Below are positions 46,518 through 56,749 of a DNA stretch of 64,000 bases, piece after piece. The translations under genes were made by a program, and so were the position numbers. Numbering within the stretch: the stretch's first letter is position 1; each line of letters begins with the position of its first letter. The DNA is from CAVPJC01 sp963705155 (lineage in GTDB: Bacteria; Chloroflexota; Anaerolineae; Anaerolineales; UBA4823): assembly GCA_963705155.1 (NCBI GenBank), contig CAVPJC010000016.1, positions 50,776-114,775 on the forward strand. Direction: 5' to 3'. A model generated the notes under the pieces. That model was not told the origin of the DNA, ran no database searches, and saw nothing but the letters and a program-made list of their open reading frames with translations.

Positions 46518-47111
46518 TTAGACCCTTAGCGAGCCACGGAAGCCCCTGGCGCCATAGTAAGAGGGGGCGCCGTTGTGATACACGAAGACATGGTCGTAGC
46601 GACGATCGGCAAAGATGGCGCCGCCGAGTTTTCTAATTTCAGAAGGTGTTTTCAACCAGCTCGACGTTTTCAAATCGAAATTTCCGAGTTTCTGCAATTC
46701 TCGATATTGTTCTTCCGTTAAAATCTCGATGCCCATGGCGGCTGCCATATCCATGGCGGAATCTTTTGGTTTAAATTCTTTCCTTGACTCCAGCGCTTCA
46801 CGGTCATAACATACATTTCTGCGGCCATTCGGAGTTTCCGCTGAACAATCATAAAAAATGTATTCGCCCGTCTTTATATCATAACCAACAACATCCGGTT
46901 CACCACCGGATCGCTCCATTTCATTGAGAGACCACAGTTTTTCAGGATTAGCTTCCAGCTTTGCTTGTACTTTAGCCCATTCGAGACCTTTATGGCGGTT
47001 CATGTTTTTCTCAAAACGGGCTTTCAATGCCCTGAGTAGCTCTTGCTGTTGTTCTGCTTGCATGTCTTTTGCTTTTTGCATCTCTGTCTTTGCCTTTCTG
47101 CTCTGTTTCAT
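46518..47111 (-). CDS. DUF4256 domain protein
   Basis: 197 residues. LLRALKARFEKNMNRHKGLE, LWSLNEMERSGGEPDVVGYD, YIFYDCSAETPNGRRNVCYD and GAIFADRRYDHVFVYHNGAP are the conserved blocks of DUF4256, a widespread family of unknown function often found alone. It is intact. A classical 57-bp attC lies 88 bp upstream, between it and the FkbM gene. Confidence 0.9.
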   Translation of the reverse strand: MKQSRKAKTEMQKAKDMQAEQQQELLRALKARFEKNMNRHKGLEWAKVQAKLEANPEKLWSLNEMERSGGEPDVVGYDIKTGEYIFYDCSAETPNGRRNVCYDREALESRKEFKPKDSAMDMAAAMGIEILTEEQYRELQKLGNFDLKTSSWLKTPSEIRKLGGAIFADRRYDHVFVYHNGAPSYYGARGFRGSLRV

Positions 47112-47198
47112 TACCTTTGCTCGCCCGGCCTTCTCAGGGCTTGTTCTTTCACTTCACGACCGCCGTAGATAACGTCGACACTCACACCCTTCTCTGGC

Positions 47199-47255
47199 GC
47201 CCAACGTTAGAGTTCAGCGGCGGCGATAGCCGTCCGCTGCAACGACTTGTTAGGC
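47199..47255 (-). other. Classical 57-bp attC site
   Basis: Minus strand GCCTAAC (R'', 47255-47249) ... GTTGGGC (R', 47205-47199). Inner arms CAGCGGACGGC and GCCGCCGCTG pair around TATC with one unpaired base, and AGTCGTT/AACT pair further out with extra bases. Extrahelical bases on one arm are the hallmark of attC. The FkbM gene reads into it, ending NKSLQRTAIAAAEL. Confidence 0.85.
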
Positions 47256-48106
47256 ATCTTGTCTGCGAAGTAATCAATCTCCGCTTTATGGAATTGAAAT
47301 ATATCTTCATCCTTCATGACAATGATGTCGAAATAATAGAAATCACTTGTTAGTTGGTAAAAGAGCAGGTTTCGAAATGGAGATAGATCAGACAATGAAT
47401 ATCTGCCCATTAGATACCCGAAATTACTATAGAGCAAGAAATAGTTGTAGCTGCTCCGCTTAAGAGGTTTAGGGTTCTCAGACAATCCTCAACATAATTG
47501 GTATTCTCAAAGGCATCACATTCAAAGAGAACCACTGGAAGGTTTCGTGATAACAATTCATTGGATCCTTCGATGACTTCGAAATCATGGCCATCTGTAT
47601 CAATTTTAAGCACATTTGCATTCGCTGCAAAAGGGCGGTCATTCACTATTTCGTCCAGCGGCCTACTGCTCATTTTGATGCCATTTCCTGCGCGAAGTAT
47701 TGAGGCCGTACCGTTTTTCTCTTAGATTAAAAATGTACCTTCATCGCTGCCAGACGAGCAAATATCAGAAACCATTGTGCATTTTTGTACCAACCCCAGT
47801 GAACCTGCTAAATTGCGATTGTGCTCAACCTAATATTTGCTCCGACATCAATGCAGTTAAGATGCCCTTGTTTCTGATGGACATACTCACTAATTCTCCG
47901 TGGAAGTTGATCGTAAAAAGGAAAGTGTTTAAGATAAACTGTGCAGCAATGAGACACGGGAAGCTTCAAACGCCTTCCATGTATCGTAATGAGCATATGG
48001 GATCACTTAATAGTTTGATCAGAGCCTTTCGTACAAAAGACCATGCCAGTCTTCCTATCCCTCCTGATGAAAGATATTGTTTGTAAACTAACGTTGCAAT
48101 TTCCAT
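47207..48106 (-). pseudogene. FkbM-family methyltransferase, several frameshifts
   Basis: From ATG 48106 (MEIATLVYKQYLSSGGIGRL) over about 300 codons in at least four frames. CIDVGANI (SAM-binding start), VLKIDTDGHDFEVIEGSNEL and LPVVLFECDAF are FkbM hallmarks (O-methylation of sugars or small molecules). Its last 16 residues, MPNKSLQRTAIAAAEL, are encoded by the attC site itself, as often seen in cassette genes. AT-rich. Number and spread of breaks suggest a real pseudogene or poor local sequence. Confidence 0.65.
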
Positions 48107-48123
48107 GCGTTCTCCTTTGAGAC

Positions 48124-48325
48124 GCCTAACGATTAAGGATTGATGTGGCGGCCAGAGCAAATGCCGAAGCCCGGTTCAACGCGCCGCCACATCAATCCGA
48201 GTTGAACTAACCCGTCTTAGGCACGTACCGGGCTATTTGGAATTTAAGGCACACGGCCACGCACTGAACCTTGCTCTCGCGAGCGGGTATGCATAAATTG
48301 TACATCCAAAAAGCCTGCCAGCATA
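48124..48325 (-). repeat. attC-like palindrome and conserved flank, copy 2
   Basis: GCCTAAC (48124-48130), GGATTGATGTGGCGGC (48137-48152) and its perfect reverse complement (48183-48198), TTAGGC at 48217-48222; flank TATTTGGAATTTAAGGC and AATTGTACATCCAAAAAGCC shared with 44605-44830. Minus strand ends CGTTAGGC as an R' site would. Confidence 0.75.
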
Positions 48326-48479
48326 AGCAAGGGGTCCGGAGTTCGGATGAATATTGCCTGGCGTGTGACGAGTTGAAACACGGGTGCAAGCGTGAGATCC
48401 GGCATCCAGTAGAAAAGCAGAGGCGGGAAAGCCAGACAGCTCATGGTGGGCAGCCCCCGCAGGTTGAATGATGCGCTGA

Positions 48480-48709
48480 AAAAGCAGGGGCTGACCGCAG
48501 CCTGGGCAACACAACTTTGGTTCTGGCGCTCCGTCAAGTACGAGGAGGTGTACCTGAATGATTATGCTTCTCCCCGCGATGCCCGCCTCGGCCTGGCTCA
48601 CTACTTCCAGTTCTACAACTTCGAGCGCCCCCATCAAGCCCTCAACTACCAAACGCCTGCTCGAGTCTATGCTGCTAAAGACCAGGCCGTGCTCTATACT
48701 CAACCTTAA
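48480..48709 (+). pseudogene. IS3-family transposase fragment (integrase core C-terminus)
   Basis: FWRSVKYEEVYLNDYASPRD, then YFQFYNFERPHQALNYQTPA, the end of the rve domain including the last catalytic-domain helix. The N-terminal three quarters are gone. The remnant ends 45 bp before the P-type ATPase stop. Confidence 0.8.
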
Positions 48710-48754
48710 AAGGAATCCACCTTACAGTGACCCCTTTTCGTGTCTGAACAATGT

Positions 48755-51496
48755 TTACCACGCCTTGCTTTCCTCAGGCGCCGAATTGCTGCGCCGGGCC
48801 ATCCATTTTTCAAATTCAATGCCCACAAAGACCAGCCCACTGAGGGCCAGACAAATGGCAAAGTCAGTCACAGTCAAAGGTACGGTCTGAAAGAATTCTT
48901 GCAAGAGAGGAATGTAGATGACAGCCACCTGGAGGCTAAACGTTACACTCACCATTCCGAGAAGCAGTGGATTGGAGAACGGTCTGATAAAAAACGAGTC
49001 GTGCGTAGAGCGTGCAGTAAGGGCTTGCCATACTTGCGAAAAAGACAGTGTCGTGAATACCATTGTCTGCCAGGTGTCGCGTCCGGCATAAAAGTACCAC
49101 GCGCCGATGCCGAGAGCGAGCGCCCCAATGAGCGTGCCCACCCATGCAACATGTACTCCCGCCCCCCGGCTGAAGATGTTTTCTTTAGGTGAATATGGAG
49201 GGCGGCGCATGATATTGCGTTCTGCCGGTTCTACGCCCAGGCCCAGGCCCAATAACCCATCTGTCAGCAAGTTCAACCATAATAGTTGCAATGGCAACAG
49301 TGGTATGGGCTTTCCAAGAAACGGGGCTAACAGCATGACCATCACTTTGCCAACATTGCCCGCAACCGAGAACTTTACAAACTTACGGATATTGTCATAG
49401 ATGACACGTCCTTCTTCCACTGCCGCAACAACAGTGGCGAAGTTATCATCCAGCAAAACCATATCGGACGCTTCTTTAGCCACATCCGTGCCGGTGATAC
49501 CCATGGCCACGCCAATGTCGGCCTTCTTCAGTGCAGGCGCGTCGTTCACGCCATCGCCGGTCATGGCAACAATGTGGCCTTTGTCTTGCAGGGCTTGCAC
49601 AATCTTGAGTTTGTGCTCTGGTGATACTCGCGCATAGACGGATACTTTTTCTACAACGCCCTTCAGTTCTTCAACGGATAGCCGCTCCAATTCTTGACCA
49701 GTGAGAACAGGCCCCGTTTCAGTGATGCCCAACTCACGAGCAATTTGTAAAGCGGTAAGCGGATGGTCACCGGTAATCATCACCGGGCGAATACCTGCCG
49801 TTTGGCAAGTTTGTACAGCACGTTTGACTTCGCTGCGCGGCGGGTCAATCATGCCAAAGAGACCAACAAAAATCAAGTCAAGTTCGAGTGGCTCTGATTG
49901 TCCACCGGCGGGTAAGGACTTTCGAGGCTGAAATGCTACACCCAAAACGCGCATACCTTTCTGAGCCAACATATCGTTGGCCTTCTGGACGCGCTCACGC
50001 CACTCGGGAGTTAATGGTTTTTCCTGTCCATTCTCCCAAACCCGGTTAGAAATATCCAGCAAGCCATCCACCGAACCTTTCGTGAATGCCAGATACGGCC
50101 AACCGTCCAGCCCTGCATCTATCGAGATTTGTGGTGCTGAGGCGGCTTGCGCTGCTTGATGCACGGTGGTCATGCGCTTGCGCTCCGAGTCAAAAGGTAG
50201 TTCAGTCACACGAGGAAAGACCTGCTCTAATTCGCTCTTCCAGAATCCCAGATGAGCGGCAACCACTACCAGCGCGCCTTCGGTGGGATCGCCGATGGCG
50301 TGGAAATTACCCTGGTTGGAATCAGCCACAAGCTGAGCATCATTGCACAACGCGCCCCCCACCAATAGCAGGGGAAATAGCGAGGGTGGCATGGACTGTG
50401 TTTTACTTTTGAGCATTGCTGAGCCATGCCGCAGTTCTTCGGTCAAGTTCACTTCATGACCCGCCACATCCAACACAATCACGGTCATGCGGTTCTCAGT
50501 CAGTGTGCCGGTTTTATCAGAGCAGATCATTGTGACCGAGCCGAGCGTTTCAACAGCCGGGAGTTTGCGAATGAGGGCTTTCCGCTTGAGCATACGCTGC
50601 GCGCCCAATGCAAGGGTAATGGTGACAACAGCCGGTAAGCCTTCAGGCACGATTGCCACCGCGAGGCTTACGCCAGTTAACAGCATGTGGGTCAGCGCTT
50701 CGCCTCGTAGCAAACCAAGCACAAAAATAAGGCTCGCAATAACAAGACCGATAACAGCCAGTATGCGCCCCAGTTGGTCAAGCCGCCGTTGGAGAGGAGT
50801 CTGCTCTTGCCCCACATTCTGAATCAAGTCGGCAATCCGGCCTAACTCAGTTCGCATTCCGGTGGCAACAACAATGGCTTGGCCGCGTCCAAAAGTAACC
50901 ACCGTGCCCATATAGGCCATATTGCGGCGGTCGCCCAGCGGCAGTTCGCTGCCAACCAGAGCCTTTGTATATTTTTCTACCGGTTCGGACTCGCCAGTGA
51001 GCGCTGCTTCCTGTATCCGCAGGCTGACACTTTCCAAAAGACGGCAATCGGCGGGGACCAGGTTGCCGGTTTCCAGCTGTAAAATGTCACCGGGCACGAG
51101 TTCGCGGGCTGACATTTCTTGCAACTGTCCAGCACGGTAAACTTTGACCATTGGCACGGCCAATTTTTTCAGCGCCGCCATCGCCTGCTCTGCCCGGTAT
51201 TCTTGGATAAAGCCCAAGAGAGCATATAGCACGACAATAGTGGCAATGGCAATCGTATCTTTGAATGCACCTAATACGCCAGAAAGGATGGCGGCGACAA
51301 TCAGGATAACGACCATCGTCGCGGTTAGTTGCTCCCACAATATCCGCCAGGGGCTTCGCTTTCCCTGTTCAATAAATTCGTTCGGGCCAAATTCAATCAG
51401 GCGACTAGCTGCTTCTGGTGAGGCCAAGCCTTGAACAGCGTCTGTCCCTAAGCGTTGTAAAACTTCTGTGGTTTCCAGTTTGTACCAATCGTTCAT
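48755..51496 (-). CDS. P-type cation (Ca2+-like) ATPase
   Basis: 913 residues, intact. Actuator TGES in QEAALTGESEPVEKY, phosphorylation site CSDKTGTLTENRM, the ion-binding TM4 motif PEGLPAVVTITLALGAQRM, hinge GDGVNDAPALKKADIGVAMG, and ten membrane helices. The N-terminal cation-ATPase domain reads WYKLETTEVLQRLGTDAVQG. TM4 PEGLP is typical of type IIA (SERCA-like) calcium pumps, so Ca2+ or Mn2+ export is likely. It is much longer than a usual gene cassette and may not be part of the array proper. Confidence 0.95.
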   Translation of the reverse strand: MNDWYKLETTEVLQRLGTDAVQGLASPEAASRLIEFGPNEFIEQGKRSPWRILWEQLTATMVVILIVAAILSGVLGAFKDTIAIATIVVLYALLGFIQEYRAEQAMAALKKLAVPMVKVYRAGQLQEMSARELVPGDILQLETGNLVPADCRLLESVSLRIQEAALTGESEPVEKYTKALVGSELPLGDRRNMAYMGTVVTFGRGQAIVVATGMRTELGRIADLIQNVGQEQTPLQRRLDQLGRILAVIGLVIASLIFVLGLLRGEALTHMLLTGVSLAVAIVPEGLPAVVTITLALGAQRMLKRKALIRKLPAVETLGSVTMICSDKTGTLTENRMTVIVLDVAGHEVNLTEELRHGSAMLKSKTQSMPPSLFPLLLVGGALCNDAQLVADSNQGNFHAIGDPTEGALVVVAAHLGFWKSELEQVFPRVTELPFDSERKRMTTVHQAAQAASAPQISIDAGLDGWPYLAFTKGSVDGLLDISNRVWENGQEKPLTPEWRERVQKANDMLAQKGMRVLGVAFQPRKSLPAGGQSEPLELDLIFVGLFGMIDPPRSEVKRAVQTCQTAGIRPVMITGDHPLTALQIARELGITETGPVLTGQELERLSVEELKGVVEKVSVYARVSPEHKLKIVQALQDKGHIVAMTGDGVNDAPALKKADIGVAMGITGTDVAKEASDMVLLDDNFATVVAAVEEGRVIYDNIRKFVKFSVAGNVGKVMVMLLAPFLGKPIPLLPLQLLWLNLLTDGLLGLGLGVEPAERNIMRRPPYSPKENIFSRGAGVHVAWVGTLIGALALGIGAWYFYAGRDTWQTMVFTTLSFSQVWQALTARSTHDSFFIRPFSNPLLLGMVSVTFSLQVAVIYIPLLQEFFQTVPLTVTDFAICLALSGLVFVGIEFEKWMARRSNSAPEESKAW

Positions 51497-51549
51497 GTTC
51501 TTTACCTTTGGAATTTTCTATTGTAGCTGCGCCAGAACATAAAGAAGCC

Positions 51550-51620
51550 GCCGAACGGTTTGCGTTACTTGTGCTGGGGCGGGCGTGGACAATGTTTGGA
51601 AGCAGGAAAATTTGAGATCT
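51550..51620 (-). other. attC-like half site
   Basis: Minus strand TTTTCCTGCTTCCAAACATT, GTCCACGCCCGCC, AAGTAACGCAAACCGTTCGGC: the R' half of the long site type (compare 62479), R' = GTTCGGC. The upstream half is replaced by the end of the gene at 51565. Confidence 0.6.
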
Positions 51621-52412
51621 TAAATACGGTAATGCCCTCAAGAACCGCCGGCACAGTTTGGTCAAAATGATTCTTTTCAATAAAGACGGGTGAGTTGCGT
51701 TCTTCAGGTGACAGGGCCAGGTATGCATCCGTGATGTCTTTCAGGGGTAGAGCTAAAACAGCGTTTGCCCTGCCTTTGCCGCCACTGCGGGCATCTTCCA
51801 GTGCAAGCTCACACAGCCTCTGATGAGATAAACTCTCGCTGTTTTTCAGCATGGCATGCACCAGAGCCGGGATGTGATGGTTGTTTCGAAGATACGATAA
51901 ACCCTGACGGTAGGTATGCCCTTTGCGTGGAGATTACCTGTTGGCGCTGCTTCATTCTCAACGACGGTTGCCACCGGTTTGCTGGCATATTGCCCTGGCT
52001 GCAAGTTGATCTTTAACGCATCAGCAAATTCTTCCACCAATTCACGTGTTGGATCCGTTTCGAGAATCGGATCATTTTCACGGCTGAGGCGTTGGATACA
52101 GAACTCCCGGAGCACAGGCCAGCCTGACGGTCGAATAAAGAGGCGGAAATCCTGTTCGATGCGTGAACGCTGGCTGTCAAAGTGGAAATCGCCGGTCAGG
52201 TCGTGGATGGCCTCCAAATCCAAAATGCGGATCGCTCCGCCGAAGGGTTGGGCCTTTACCTCAACTTTATTTTCACGCAGAGTGGCTTTGCGCTCGAGCG
52301 CCAGCATCCATTCGCCACTGCCCGGATGTTTGAAAACAACTCGAGCCAGCGTGGCAACACTCACACGCAGACTCAATTCGTCCGTTGCGCCAATGCCCGG
52401 ATTATGCTTCAT
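51565..52412 (-). CDS. Unknown protein coupled to the NB-ARC gene, Nudix-like hint, one frameshift
   Basis: About 280 codons, two frames joining near 51855. MKHNPGIGATDELSLRVSVA, WMLALERKATLRENKVEVKA, FGGAIRILDLEAIHDLTGDF, and ILETDPTRELVEEFADALKI, where RELVEE resembles the Nudix-box core. The second part has ARSGGKGRANAVLALPL. Its ATG at 52412 lies before the stop of the upstream NTPase gene (11-bp overlap), so the two are co-translated partners. Family not certain. The 3' end runs into an attC-like half site. Confidence 0.55.
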
Positions 52413-55400
52413 TCGACGCGAAGGCGATGGCTTGATCGATATTCATTGCCTCGCCTGCCTTTCTTGCTTTTGCAAAATCATCAGCCCCCAGCGCCGACAT
52501 CATCATTGCGCGGTTGCGTTCCACCTCCAGGCGGTCGGCGGGCCACCATGCGCCGCCAGTGACTTTCAATACGGTCTCGGCTGCGCTGAGCAGGGTCGCT
52601 CCCCATTGGGTTTGTCCCTGCCGCGCTTTCAAGCCCGCCAACCCTGCCAGACATTCAGCGATTCCGCGCCGGTTGCCCAGACGCCGGAACATTGTCAGGC
52701 TTTTTCTGAATTGAGATTCAGCCAGCTCGAACTCTTCTTCGTGCTGGGCGATGTATCCAAGATTATGTGCAAAGCGGGCGGCGTCCCCTTTGTCACCTGA
52801 GTGGGGTAATAAGGCTTCACATTCCTCATAATATTTTCTCGCAATGTCGTATTGACCCTGCGCCCGCGCCACTTCGCCAAGATTATTCAGCGCGAAGGAA
52901 AGAAGCCAATTTTCGTTTATTAATTGCGGCCTCACCTTTGGCTTGCTCATGCTAGTTTGCGCGCCTGCTCGATATTTCCCAACCCGAGTTCCACATTACC
53001 GAGATGTACCGTCGTCAGGGCATGGAAATAGGGCATATTGAGTTGCTCGAACATGCCTTGCGACTCTATCCAGAGCGGCTGGGCTTCGCTGTCTCGGCCC
53101 ATGTTGATATACGCCACGGCATTACCCATTGTGAATAGAGGCATCATCTGTTCGTCTTCCAGCCGTTGTACGATCGTCAGACTTTTTTGGATGCGCCCAG
53201 CCCGACCTCCTGCTCGCCCTGCCACAGTGCCATGAATCCACTTGAACCGAGCGCCATCGCCAGCAGGCGGGATGTCTCCTTGAACATTCGAGTACGGTCA
53301 CCACCTTTTCCGTCCACATGCGACCTTCGCTGAGGTAGCCGCGGCGATACCAAAACCACATCAGCACCCAGACGATTACGGCCCCCAGCGGAATGGCGGA
53401 CGGGTTCATGCGTACTCCAATTTATGGAGGCCCGGATGTTATCGAGTTCCCGTTCCAGCCAGTTCAGCCAGTCGCTTGCCTTGTCGGAGTACATACCGAG
53501 CAGGGCTTGATCGATGATGATGTTCCCGAAATATTGCGCATGACTTGCCTGCAAGGCTGGCGTTTTCCCACTCTCAGCGAGTCGTTCCACCGCGTAGGCG
53601 CGAATGGTCTCAAGCATCCCAAACCGCGCCTCGCCGCCGGATGTCTCTTCCTGGCGCAGGAGGCTGTTGTTTACCAGCGCGGTAAGACTTTCCAGAATAT
53701 CGAGCTTGCCTTCCACGTTGCAAACCGCTTCGGCGGCTTCGAGTGAAAATCCGCCCACGAAAACGCTGAGACGCGCGTACAAAGTTTTCTCGTCTTGATT
53801 TAATAAATCGTAACTCCATTCGAGCGTGTTGCGGAGTGTCTGTGCCGCGCCGGAAGATCGCGCGCCCCACCGGTAAGCAGTTGAGTCGATCGGTCAGGCG
53901 CGCAAGGATAGCCTGCGGCTGAAGGAATTTGACCCGCGCCGCGGCAAGTTCAAGGGCCAGCGGAAGCCCATCGAGACGGCGGCAGATTTCAGCCACGGCA
54001 GCTGCGTTGCCATCCGTCAAAGTAAACCCGGGATGAGCTGCCTGGGCGCGTCCCACGAATAATCGAATGGATTCATTCCCACTCAGGTTTTCCAGGGTTA
54101 ATCCGTTTTCGGTTTGGGGCAGCTCCAGCGGTGGGACGGGAAATCCGCGTTCGCCTTGCAAGTTGAGGGCGATGCGGCTGCTGGTGATGATCTTCAACTG
54201 CGAGGAGGCAGCCAGCAGGTCAGCTACTACGGAGGCGGCAGAAACCAGTTGCTCAAAGTTGTCCAGTACCAGCAGCATGCGCTTGTCACGCAGATAATCT
54301 TTTACATTCTCAAGCAGGGGACGACCACCTTCACGAACTTCAAGCTGTTGGGCAACCCGCGAGATAAGCTGAGTAGCATCTGTGTCGTCAGCCAGCGGGA
54401 CGAAGTACACGCCGTTGGAAAATTGGTCGAGCAAATCCTGCGCCACCTGCAGGCTCAGACGCGTCTTGCCGGCGCCGCCGGGACCCATCAAAGTGACCAG
54501 GCGTGTTTCTGGTTCCATTAATAATGCTTTGATCGCGGCGAGCTGTTTTGTGCGCCCGATGAATGGAGTGGGTTGGACAGGAAGATTATTCTTTGTTTGC
54601 CTGGCTTTGGATGGTTTTTGTGAATCACCGTTGATCTGATTCTCGTCGTAAAGCAGTTCCACATCCGCGGGCATGGGCAGCTTGAACATTGCGGCATAAC
54701 GTTTCAGATTGGCGGCGGCATACATTAACCCGGCAAGGCGCTGCTCATCGGGTAGGCCGGCTTTATGGTGTAGCTCAATCCCGCGGCGACGCCAGCCAGC
54801 CAGTATTGTCCCCACAGGTCGTCGTGCAGACTGGGGTAATTTCCTGAACCCATTCAGCAAATGCGCTTCGAGCCGCCCCGATCACTGCACTCACGCCCGA
54901 CATCTCGATCGGCGCCTTATGCGGGTCCGGTACATCAGCCACTGCCAGCAGCGTGAGAAAGTTGACACACTTCGCAAAAGAAACCTGCGACATCATGTGC
55001 ATCAAGTAGGACATTTCCAAATAGCGCTGGTCATACAACAGCGGCATTTTCTCTTTGAACAGTGCGAAGTCGATCAGATAATAGCCATCCAGAGTTTCTT
55101 TGTCCTCTGCAAATTTGACCAGTATATTGTTGGTGTTCAGGTCGCCGTGGATAAAGCCCGTTGCAATATCAATGGCGCGTGCCTTCCCCATGATTCAGAC
55201 TTGCGTGCATACAGCAGTGGATTTGGAAAAACGTGCCCGTTGATGAGCAAGCCGGCGACATCTGGGTTCACCCCGCGGGTTTCCCTCAAGAAATGCTCTA
55301 TGTTGCCGCCGGGGTCGAGCCGAAAGCCGAGCCAGTTACTCAAAACCTTTTGGGGATGAACGGCCTGTTCAAAATTTACGCTGCCGTTCCATTCGTCCAT

Positions 55401-55841
55401 TAGAACTGTATTCGTCTGGGTAAACAGGGCTTTGAGCTGGTTTTGTCGTTCGTATTTGGACAGGGGCAAATATTTGAGCAGGGATTGCCCGGCAATGCGA
55501 TAAAAGATCGCCATGGCGCCTTCATGTTCGACGCGGTCGTAGACTAATTCGGCAATATGTGCGCGGGCGAACTCTGGCGAAGACTTGCTCATCACCGTGT
55601 TATGCCGGGTGAACTCATCCGACCTGGCGTTTTTGCTTTTGCGGTCCAGTTTCAGGATGCAGTGCTCAACGCGTTTGGTGTCATTTGACGAAACGCTGAC
55701 AAGATAGACGACCGCCCCCGACCAGCCTCCAACCAGTAATTGCAGCGGGGCGACGGTGATCCTGTAGGTGTCCTGTGCCAGCCGGATGACACGCTGATAT
55801 TCTTCAGGCAGGGATTGGAAATCGGTTGTCAGCTCGGGCAT
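52402..55841 (-). CDS. Kinase-like / NB-ARC NTPase / TPR signalling protein, several frameshifts
   Basis: One gene of about 1,146 codons. Residues 1-300: an APH/kinase-like domain (VVYLVSVSSNDTKRVEHCIL, FIHGDLNTNNILVKF as catalytic loop, YYLIDFALFKEKMPLLYDQR), which resembles the ternary-complex-associated domain fused to STAND ATPases. Then NB-ARC: Walker A LMGPGGAGKTRLSLQV, Walker B RMLLVLDNFEQLV, SSRIALNLQGE and LDGLPLALELAAARVKFL. Then a winged helix (VGGFSLEAAEAV) and TPRs (FALNNLGEVARAQGQYDIAR, ARFAHNLGYIAQHEEEFELA). Breaks near 55180, 54790, 53850, 53400 and 52960. Such multidomain NTPases are conflict/immune-type switches. Confidence 0.7.
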
Positions 55842-55952
55842 TGGGTCAGCCTCTTAATTGGATAGTATACCTACATTTTACTTCAAGGTATAAGCGGGAA
55901 GTACAATATTGCCCGGCTATCCCTGCCGTATGGTTGGCTTATTTACGCCCTG

Positions 55953-56585
55953 TCACACAGATAAACTCTCGATGTTCGGTCCCGACTCCTTATCCCATTG
56001 ATATCTCTGAAATCCGGCTTTGACCAACATTTGCTGAACCTCACCTTCCGTATATGTCTTGACCCCGTATTGAACAAACCCCTTTTTCTCTAAATCTCTT
56101 TTATGTGTATAAGTCAAGACAACCTTACCACCTTCCTGAAGGATACGATATATCTCTGCAATTCCTTGCCGGGCGTCGCTCCAATAAAATATCGAGTTCA
56201 CCGAACTGACTTTGGTAAAACATCCGTCCGGATACGGGCATGTTTCAGCTCGACCCCATTGAATATCTAATTTCCCTGCCGCGATGTCTTTTTGAAACCG
56301 CCTCCGACAGTTTTCCACCATCACCGGCGACACATCCATCCCCGCAGCCAATCCCCGTTTAACTTTGGGGATGATTATTTCAAGCAGGTAGCCCCCACCA
56401 AATCCAATATCGAGAACCCGGTCGTCTTCTTTCAATTCTAAATGGGCAAATGTAACCTCGTTCAACTTCGCATTTCTCTTGTTCCACAAAGGGCCAAGAA
56501 TAAACCTTCCGATAATTCCTGTCGGGTTACTCAATTGACGAGCAAGGTAGTGTTGAAATATCATATCCATGCTTTGGTTCGCCAT
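55953..56585 (-). CDS. SAM-dependent methyltransferase
   Basis: 210 residues, intact. MANQSMDMIFQHYLARQLSN, motif I VLDIGFGGGYLLEIIIPKVK, AAGMDVSPVMVENC, then SSVNSIFYWSDARQGIAEIY and YRILQEGGKVVLTYTH. A UbiE/methyltransf_11-like class I fold on a small lipid-like or other metabolite. Followed on its 5' side by an attC-like half site. Confidence 0.85.
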   Translation of the reverse strand: MANQSMDMIFQHYLARQLSNPTGIIGRFILGPLWNKRNAKLNEVTFAHLELKEDDRVLDIGFGGGYLLEIIIPKVKRGLAAGMDVSPVMVENCRRRFQKDIAAGKLDIQWGRAETCPYPDGCFTKVSSVNSIFYWSDARQGIAEIYRILQEGGKVVLTYTHKRDLEKKGFVQYGVKTYTEGEVQQMLVKAGFQRYQWDKESGPNIESLSV

Positions 56586-56604
56586 TATTATGGCTCTCCG
56601 CTTA

Positions 56605-56676
56605 TCCGCCCAGTAGCCAGAAAAATACTTGAAAATGCGGCAAAATCCCCAGCGTCCAGTACATACTTTGTTAGGC
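56605..56676 (-). other. attC-like half site (long type)
   Basis: Minus strand GCCTAAC (56676-56670), AAAGTATGTACTGGACGCTG, then AAGTATTTTTCTGGCTACTGG. It is the R'' half of the type at 43316/62479. Confidence 0.6.
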
Positions 56677-56749
56677 GCGATTTACATGGGAATACGCTCT
56701 ATACAAGCACAGGTTGCTGGCACGGGAGGAGCGACTCAACTCAGGAATT

